The notes under the pieces are model-generated. The model ran no database searches, was not told the DNA's origin, and worked only from the letters and a program-made list of their open reading frames with translations. From Armatimonadota bacterium (lineage in GTDB: Bacteria > Armatimonadota > Zipacnadia > Zipacnadales > FEN-943), in NCBI GenBank assembly GCA_026419655.1, contig JANZZA010000333.1:1-11843 (forward strand): a stretch of DNA of 11,843 bases, in the 5' to 3' direction. Made by a program: the position numbers and the translations under genes. Below, in pieces: positions 7,515-11,843 of the stretch (positions are counted from its first letter, which is position 1; each line of letters opens with the position of its first letter).

Positions 7515-9089
7515 ATGGCTGAAGGCATGCCAATACTGAGCTTGATGGTTTTCGCGCCGCTGGTCGGCATGATAATCGTGCTTCTTCTGGACCGCGAGCG
7601 GCATGTGACGGCCATACGCTGGGTAGCCGCCGTGGCCAGCGGTGTGTCCTTCCTGCTTTCGCTTTATGCGCTTGTTCCCTACCGCCTGGACGCCAGCGGT
7701 ATGCAACTGGAAGAGAAATATCCCTGGATACCGGCACTGAATGTTACCTACCACCTCGGCGTAGATGGTCTCAGCATGCCCCTGGTCATTCTCACCACGC
7801 TGCTGACCTTTCTGTCCGTCGTATATTCCTTCCGCATAACCGAGCGTGTGAAGGAATACATGGCTTTTTTCCTGCTGCTGGAAACCGGCATGCTCGGCGT
7901 CTTTTGCGCCCTGGACTTTTTCCTGTTCTACGTTTTCTGGGAAGTATCGCTGGTGCCAATGTATTTCATCATCGGCATCTGGGGCGGGCCGAGACGAGAA
8001 TATGCAGCGATAAAGTTCTTCATATATACGCTTGTCGGGTCGCTTGCGATGCTGCTGGCAATCCTGGCCGTCTACTTTTCTTCCGAACCGCGTACCTTCG
8101 ACATGGTGGAGCTAATCCGCCAGCAGCCAGTGGCAGGGGTGACGCTGAAGACGGCACTGATTTTCTGGGGTTTCTTCCTGGGCTTCGCCATCAAGGTGCC
8201 GATGTGGCCTTTCCATACGTGGTTGCCAGACGCCCACGTCGAGGCCCCGACCGCCGGGTCCGTCATTTTGGCCGGCATCCTGCTCAAGATGGGGACGTAT
8301 GGCTTTGTGCGCGTGAGCCTGCCGCTGATGCCGGAAGCCTCGGCCCATTACAGCTTCATCATCGCCATCGTGGCGCTAATCAGCATCATCTACGGGGCTC
8401 TCTGCGCCATGGGACAGAGCGATATAAAGAAGCTTATTGCATACTCGTCAGTAAACCACATGGGCTATGTCATGCTGGGGGTAGCGGCAGCGTGTGCTAT
8501 AGCATCGGGCAGCGACGCCCAGCTTCGTGACCTTCTCACATCGCGCGCAACGGCCCTCAACGGCGCCGTGCTGCAAATGGTAAATCACGGCATCATCACG
8601 GGCGCCCTGTTCTTTCTCGTTGGCGTCATCTACGACCGGGCGCACCTTCGCGACATTGATGCCTTCGGCGGCCTGGCTCGTATCATGCCCGTCTATGCGG
8701 CGGTCATGATAACGTCATGCATGGCCTCACTGGGTTTGCCGGGTCTGGCAGGATTTGTGAGCGAATTCATGGTGTTCCTGGGAAGCTTCCCGCTGTACAA
8801 GCTCATTGTCGCGCTGGGTGTCATCGGCGTGGTCATCACGGCTGCCTTCTTCCTGTGGATGATACAGCGCGTCTTTCTCGGGCCGACCAATCCCAAGTGG
8901 CAGGCGCTGGAGGACATGGACGCCGGGGAGCTTTTCGCTACGGTGCCCCTGGTTGCCCTCATGGTGGCCATAGGACTCTATCCAATGCCCGTGCTGCGGG
9001 TCATTAACGCGGCTGTGGTACCGCTAGTAGAAAAGCTAGCGCAACACGCAGAGGTCACTGCGGAAGTTTTGCGCCGATTTCTGGGATAG
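7515..9089 (+). CDS. nuoM: NADH-quinone oxidoreductase subunit M (NuoM, ND4 homologue)
   Basis: This 524-residue middle antiporter-like pump subunit has about fourteen hydrophobic segments. Key residues are visible: Glu143 in VFWEVSLVPMYF, Lys227 in GFAIKVPMWPFHTWLPDAH, Lys258 in LLKMGTYGF and Glu417 in GFVSEFMVF, matching E. coli Glu144, Lys234, Lys265 and Glu407. After AYSSVNHMGYVMLG there is a polar stretch of roughly 20 residues (ASGSDAQLRDLLTSRATALN) before GAVLQMVNHGIITGALF, longer than in E. coli. I recall similar insertions in Chloroflexota, but that is memory, not a check. The ATG has AAGGAG at 7502-7507 seven bases upstream. A 187-base gap separates it from nuoL, and no clear hairpin repeat or gene is seen there. 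Confidence 0.96.
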   Translation: MAEGMPILSLMVFAPLVGMIIVLLLDRERHVTAIRWVAAVASGVSFLLSLYALVPYRLDASGMQLEEKYPWIPALNVTYHLGVDGLSMPLVILTTLLTFLSVVYSFRITERVKEYMAFFLLLETGMLGVFCALDFFLFYVFWEVSLVPMYFIIGIWGGPRREYAAIKFFIYTLVGSLAMLLAILAVYFSSEPRTFDMVELIRQQPVAGVTLKTALIFWGFFLGFAIKVPMWPFHTWLPDAHVEAPTAGSVILAGILLKMGTYGFVRVSLPLMPEASAHYSFIIAIVALISIIYGALCAMGQSDIKKLIAYSSVNHMGYVMLGVAAACAIASGSDAQLRDLLTSRATALNGAVLQMVNHGIITGALFFLVGVIYDRAHLRDIDAFGGLARIMPVYAAVMITSCMASLGLPGLAGFVSEFMVFLGSFPLYKLIVALGVIGVVITAAFFLWMIQRVFLGPTNPKWQALEDMDAGELFATVPLVALMVAIGLYPMPVLRVINAAVVPLVEKLAQHAEVTAEVLRRFLG

Positions 9090-9116
9090 TCGGTCACGCC
9101 AGGCCGAGGGCTGCAC

Positions 9117-10568
9117 ATGCCAAAGCCTTTTAGCGATATAAGCTTAATCTCACCGGAGCTTGTTGTAGCTGCGATTGCCTTTGCGGTGCTGGTGGCGGAC
9201 CTGGTCTTCCCGCGCGCGTGGCGCAAGGAAATCGCGCTGCTGGCAGGACTGGGGCTGGTGGCAGCCCTGCTGCCCACTGCCTCCCTGTGGGGCAGAGGGC
9301 CGGTCAGCGAGTTCTCGGGTGCTTTCTTGGTAGACAATCTGGCCCTGGCCCTCAAACTACTGTTCACCGCGGCCGGTGCGATGACGGTGCTCATGTCGGC
9401 AGACTATTTTATGGGGCTGCGCAAAGGCTTTGGGGAATATTTTGCCCTGCTGTGCTTTTTCGTCCTGGCCCTATGCTTCATGGCGTCGGCCGGCGACTTG
9501 ATAGTGCTCTACATTGCCTTCGAACTCTCCTCCATCACGGGCTATCTGCTTGCCGCCTGGCTGCGAGACGACCCAAAGAGTAATGAAGCCGGTCTGAAGT
9601 ATTTTATCTACGGCGCCGCGGCGTCAGGCGTGATGCTTTTCGGGATCTCGCTGCTGTATGGCCTCACCGGGACCCTGGAAATACGCGGACTGGCCGACCG
9701 ACTGGCGGCCAACTCAAGCGTGCTGGGCGGGGTGGCGGCGGCGATGGTGCTGGCTGGCCTGGGCTACAAGATAGCCATGTGGCCATTTCACTGGTGGGCG
9801 CCAGACGTCTATGAGGGAGCGCCCACGCCAGTGACGGCTTTCCTGTCGGTCGGGCCAAAAATCGCTGGATTGGCCCTGATCGTGCGCGTCATGGCCGCCA
9901 TTCAGGCCTCCGCTCCCGACGCCTGGCCTGCTGTAATAGCTCTCCTGGCCATCATCACCATGTTCACAGGCAACCTGCTGGCTATACGACAGGCAAACGT
10001 CAAGCGCATGCTGGCATATTCGTCTATTGCCCACGCAGGCTATTTGCTCATCGGGGTGGTGGTGGCCTGGTTCAACCCGACAGGCCTGCAGGCCCTGGTC
10101 TTCTACGCGGTTGTATACGTGTTCATGAACCTCGGCGCCTTTGCGGTGGCCCTCATAGTGGAAGCACAAAGCGGCAATTCCCTAATCGAGAGTTTCGCAG
10201 GCCTGGCCCAGCGAGCCCCGGTTCTCGCCGCGGCCATGACAGTGTTCCTTCTCTCGCTCACCGGCATACCTCCTACCGGAGGATTCGTCGGAAAGCTGCT
10301 ACTTTTCGGAGCAGCCATCAGTGTTCCCAAGCTATGGCTCCTGGCCCTAGCCGGCATTGTCAACACCGCAATTTCCTTGTACTACTACATGAACATAGCG
10401 CGGGCCATGTTCCTCATGCCGGCGGGAGAAGAACGGCTGGAGAGGGTGCCTGGAGCACTCACGGCCGCCCTGGTGGTGGCAATCGTGGCGGTGCTGGCGA
10501 TGGGCGTGGCACCGCAAGCGCTGACTGTAGTTGCTGAGGTTTCGTCGCGCGCTTTGGCCAGCCTGTAG
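9117..10568 (+). CDS. nuoN: NADH-quinone oxidoreductase subunit N (NuoN, ND2 homologue)
   Basis: This 483-residue third antiporter-like pump subunit sits next to NuoK in the membrane arm. It carries Glu136 in IAFELSSITGYLL, Lys218 in GYKIAMWPFHWWAPDVYEG, Lys248 in SVGPKIAGL and Lys393 in GFVGKLLLF, equivalent to E. coli Glu133, Lys217, Lys247 and Lys395. A fully bacterial length of about fourteen helices is present. The motif EGAPTPVTAFLS after the HWWAPDVY segment is typical. ATG 9117 has GAGGG at 9106-9110 six bases upstream and lies 27 bases after nuoM. nuoN ends the structural nuo genes, and rex follows closely. Confidence 0.96.
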   Translation: MPKPFSDISLISPELVVAAIAFAVLVADLVFPRAWRKEIALLAGLGLVAALLPTASLWGRGPVSEFSGAFLVDNLALALKLLFTAAGAMTVLMSADYFMGLRKGFGEYFALLCFFVLALCFMASAGDLIVLYIAFELSSITGYLLAAWLRDDPKSNEAGLKYFIYGAAASGVMLFGISLLYGLTGTLEIRGLADRLAANSSVLGGVAAAMVLAGLGYKIAMWPFHWWAPDVYEGAPTPVTAFLSVGPKIAGLALIVRVMAAIQASAPDAWPAVIALLAIITMFTGNLLAIRQANVKRMLAYSSIAHAGYLLIGVVVAWFNPTGLQALVFYAVVYVFMNLGAFAVALIVEAQSGNSLIESFAGLAQRAPVLAAAMTVFLLSLTGIPPTGGFVGKLLLFGAAISVPKLWLLALAGIVNTAISLYYYMNIARAMFLMPAGEERLERVPGALTAALVVAIVAVLAMGVAPQALTVVAEVSSRALASL

Positions 10569-10583
10569 CGTGTGGGAGAACAG

Positions 10584-11222
10584 ATGGGACAGAAACGCCA
10601 AATACCCGCGCCGTCGGTCGAGCGGCTATGCCGGTATGAGCGCTGCTTGGCAAAGGCAGCTCGCTCCGGAATGAGTCGTATTTCGTCCCAGGAGCTGGCG
10701 GCCCTGTGCGGCGTCACGCCGGAGCAAGTTCGCAAGGACCTGTCGCACTTCGGCAGCTTTGGCCGGCGCGGCGTAGGATATGATGCGGCAGGCCTGTGTG
10801 AAGAGCTGCGCCGCATCCTGGGCCTGGAGCGGAAGCGCCGTATTGCCATAGTCGGCATTGGCAACCTTGGGACGGCTCTGGCGGGGTACGCTGGTTTCGA
10901 AGCCCGAGGGTTTGAGGTCGTGGGCCTGTATGATAACAACCCCGCCCGTGTAGGCCATCTGGTGCAAGGAATTCGGGTACGCCACATTGACCAACTGGCC
11001 ACCGACAACCAGCGCGCACAGATTGACATAGTGGTGCTGGCCGTGCCAGAGTCGGCTGCGCAGGCTGCAGCAGCGCGAGTGGTGGCCGCTGGCATCAAAG
11101 GAATACTTAACTTCGCACCAACACGACTCAAGGTGCCGGACCACGTTGTCGTCAGGGACGTTGACATGACCGCCGAGCTAGAGTGTCTCAGCTTCTGGGT
11201 GGCCCAGGCAGAAGAGGATTGA
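10584..11222 (+). CDS. rex: Redox-sensing transcriptional repressor Rex
   Basis: Rex is a dimeric DNA-binding protein that releases its operator when the NADH/NAD+ ratio rises, de-repressing respiratory and fermentative genes. The 212 residues are the family length. The N-terminal winged helix reads SSQELAALCGVTPEQVRKDL then FGSFGRRGVGY (residues 34-66). The Rossmann domain has GIGNLGTALAGYAGF (91-105). The dinucleotide-ribose aspartate is Asp117 in LYDNNP, where FDVDP is more usual. The C-terminal ILNFAP, then VDMTAELECLSF, is the domain-swapped helix region. ATG 10584 is chosen because GGGAG (10574-10578) lies five bases upstream; a GTG at 10572 overlaps that site. It lies 15 bases after nuoN, so it is probably co-transcribed with the operon it may regulate. 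Confidence 0.95.
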   Translation: MGQKRQIPAPSVERLCRYERCLAKAARSGMSRISSQELAALCGVTPEQVRKDLSHFGSFGRRGVGYDAAGLCEELRRILGLERKRRIAIVGIGNLGTALAGYAGFEARGFEVVGLYDNNPARVGHLVQGIRVRHIDQLATDNQRAQIDIVVLAVPESAAQAAAARVVAAGIKGILNFAPTRLKVPDHVVVRDVDMTAELECLSFWVAQAEED

Positions 11223-11279
11223 CCTACTCGCCAGCAGGGCAAGCACACGCGAACAGCGAACTGCCGGACCGCCAGACAA

Positions 11280-11309
11280 TTGACCAGCCCAAAGTGGCGT
11301 CGAGACTAT
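11280..11309 (+). promoter_or_regulatory. Possible promoter before the polyprenyl synthase gene
   Basis: TTGACC at 11280-11285 resembles a -35 box, and GACTAT at 11304-11309, 18 bases on, is a weak -10 candidate. It lies in the 105-base spacer between rex and the next gene, about 19 bases before the GTG start. The -10 match is poor, so read-through from the nuo-rex transcript is just as likely. Confidence 0.25.
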
Positions 11310-11327
11310 TACACCAGAGGGGATTAA

Positions 11328-11843
11328 GTGGCTCAACAAGAAGCGTCAACGTGGGGAGTACAACGAGAATGGGTCGAGTTCGCCTGGCCGGTGCGCCAAG
11401 AACTGGCCCTTGTTGAGAAAATCCTCAGCGAGGTAGTTGCCAGGGACGTACCAGTGGTCCGGGAAATCTATGCCCAGATGGTACGCGGCGGCAAGCGAAT
11501 CCGGCCAACTCTTACGCTCCTGAGCGCAAGTGTCTTCCGTCCCTTGACGCCTGAAGATGGCTCGCTTTTTCGCTCAGCCGCCGCTGTGGAGCTGGTGCAT
11601 CTGGCGTCGCTACTCCACGACGACCTGGTGGACAGGTCCACAACTCGCCGCGGCCAGCCCAGCGTCCAGTCTCAATACGGAGTGGAAGCAGCCGTACTCA
11701 CCGGGGACTACATAGCTGCGATGGCCTACCGGCGATTGTCCCTCCAGGGACGCCCGCGGGCCCTCAGCCGCCTGGCCAGCGCCGTGGCGGGCATGTGCGA
11801 AGCCGAGCTGGTCGTCCTCTCGCAGAGGAACAACATCCTCGAC
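11328..11843 (+). CDS. Long-chain polyprenyl diphosphate synthase (partial, 5' part)
   Basis: The gene starts at GTG 11328, with AGAGGGG at 11316-11322 five bases upstream, and is cut by the window end after 172 codons. The trans-prenyltransferase family is clear: GGKRIRP (residues 54-60) binds isopentenyl diphosphate, and LLHDDLVDRSTTRRGQP carries the first Asp-rich motif DDxxD (Asp98, 99, 102) and the two following arginines. VLTGDYIAA and MCEAELVVLSQR follow in the usual places. The residues five and four before the first Asp are Ala and Ser. Small residues there are known to favour long chains, so a hepta- to decaprenyl quinone side chain is likelier than farnesyl or geranylgeranyl diphosphate. 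The second Asp-rich motif is beyond the window. Exact chain length and symbol (hepT/ispB type) cannot be decided. Confidence 0.9.
   Translation, partial: MAQQEASTWGVQREWVEFAWPVRQELALVEKILSEVVARDVPVVREIYAQMVRGGKRIRPTLTLLSASVFRPLTPEDGSLFRSAAAVELVHLASLLHDDLVDRSTTRRGQPSVQSQYGVEAAVLTGDYIAAMAYRRLSLQGRPRALSRLASAVAGMCEAELVVLSQRNNILD

Noticed and set aside
7447..7539. 30-codon ORF (starts MARTKR) overlapping the nuoM start
   Set aside because: It is short, overlaps nuoM in another frame and has no recognisable features. The good AAGGAG site at 7502 serves nuoM. A leader peptide cannot be excluded but is unsupported.
8755..8772. Rex-operator-like sequence TTGTGAGCGAATTCATGG
   Set aside because: Only the left half matches a Rex site. 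It lies inside nuoM, encoding the conserved FVSEF segment, so the match is best explained by coding constraint.

Overview
The window is a stretch of GC-rich bacterial DNA, densely coding on the + strand only. It carries the back two-thirds of a respiratory complex I (nuo) operon, then a redox-sensing repressor gene (rex) and the start of a long-chain prenyl diphosphate synthase gene. The gene order is [end of a probable nuoB]-nuoC-nuoD-nuoH-nuoI-nuoJ-nuoK-nuoL-nuoM-nuoN-rex-polyprenyl synthase. The NADH-input genes nuoE, nuoF and nuoG, which usually lie between nuoD and nuoH, are absent. A 315-base non-coding gap sits in their place. This is the layout of the 11-subunit complex I found in several anaerobic lineages, including Dehalococcoidia and other Chloroflexota, some Clostridia and some deltaproteobacterial groups. 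The separate nuoC and nuoD, the short NuoD ending in IDIVLGDVDR, the rex gene and the repeat style lead me to favour a Chloroflexota (Dehalococcoidia-like) anaerobe. That is inference by eye, and a clostridial-type Firmicute is the main alternative.

Layout. Bases 1-136 hold the tail of an upstream gene, then nuoC (137-673) and nuoD (687-1799). Bases 1800-2114 are non-coding and contain one copy of a GC-rich hairpin repeat. nuoH-nuoI-nuoJ-nuoK (2115-4897) are tightly packed, with 4-base overlaps at I/J and J/K. Bases 4898-5284 are a second non-coding gap, with two more copies of the repeat and a related long hairpin. nuoL (5285-7327), nuoM (7515-9089) and nuoN (9117-10568) encode the three antiporter-like pump subunits. 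rex (10584-11222) follows nuoN by only 15 bases. After a 105-base spacer with a possible promoter, the polyprenyl synthase gene starts at a GTG (11328) and runs off the window.

How the genes work together. NuoC, D and I, with NuoB upstream, form the hydrophilic arm that carries electrons through two [4Fe-4S] clusters of NuoI to quinone at the NuoD/NuoH interface. NuoH, J, K, L, M and N form the membrane arm, and the glutamates and lysines needed for proton translocation are present in K, L, M and N. The electron donor is not NADH through a local NuoEFG; reduced ferredoxin or another carrier is plausible but cannot be shown here. Rex probably links expression to the NADH/NAD+ ratio. The prenyl synthase would supply the side chain of the quinone that the complex reduces.

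Most of the window is conventional. The least explained parts are the three-copy hairpin repeat family confined to two operon gaps, with a base-pair covariation that preserves the stem, and the start of nuoI, where the only good ribosome binding site points to an ATA codon.
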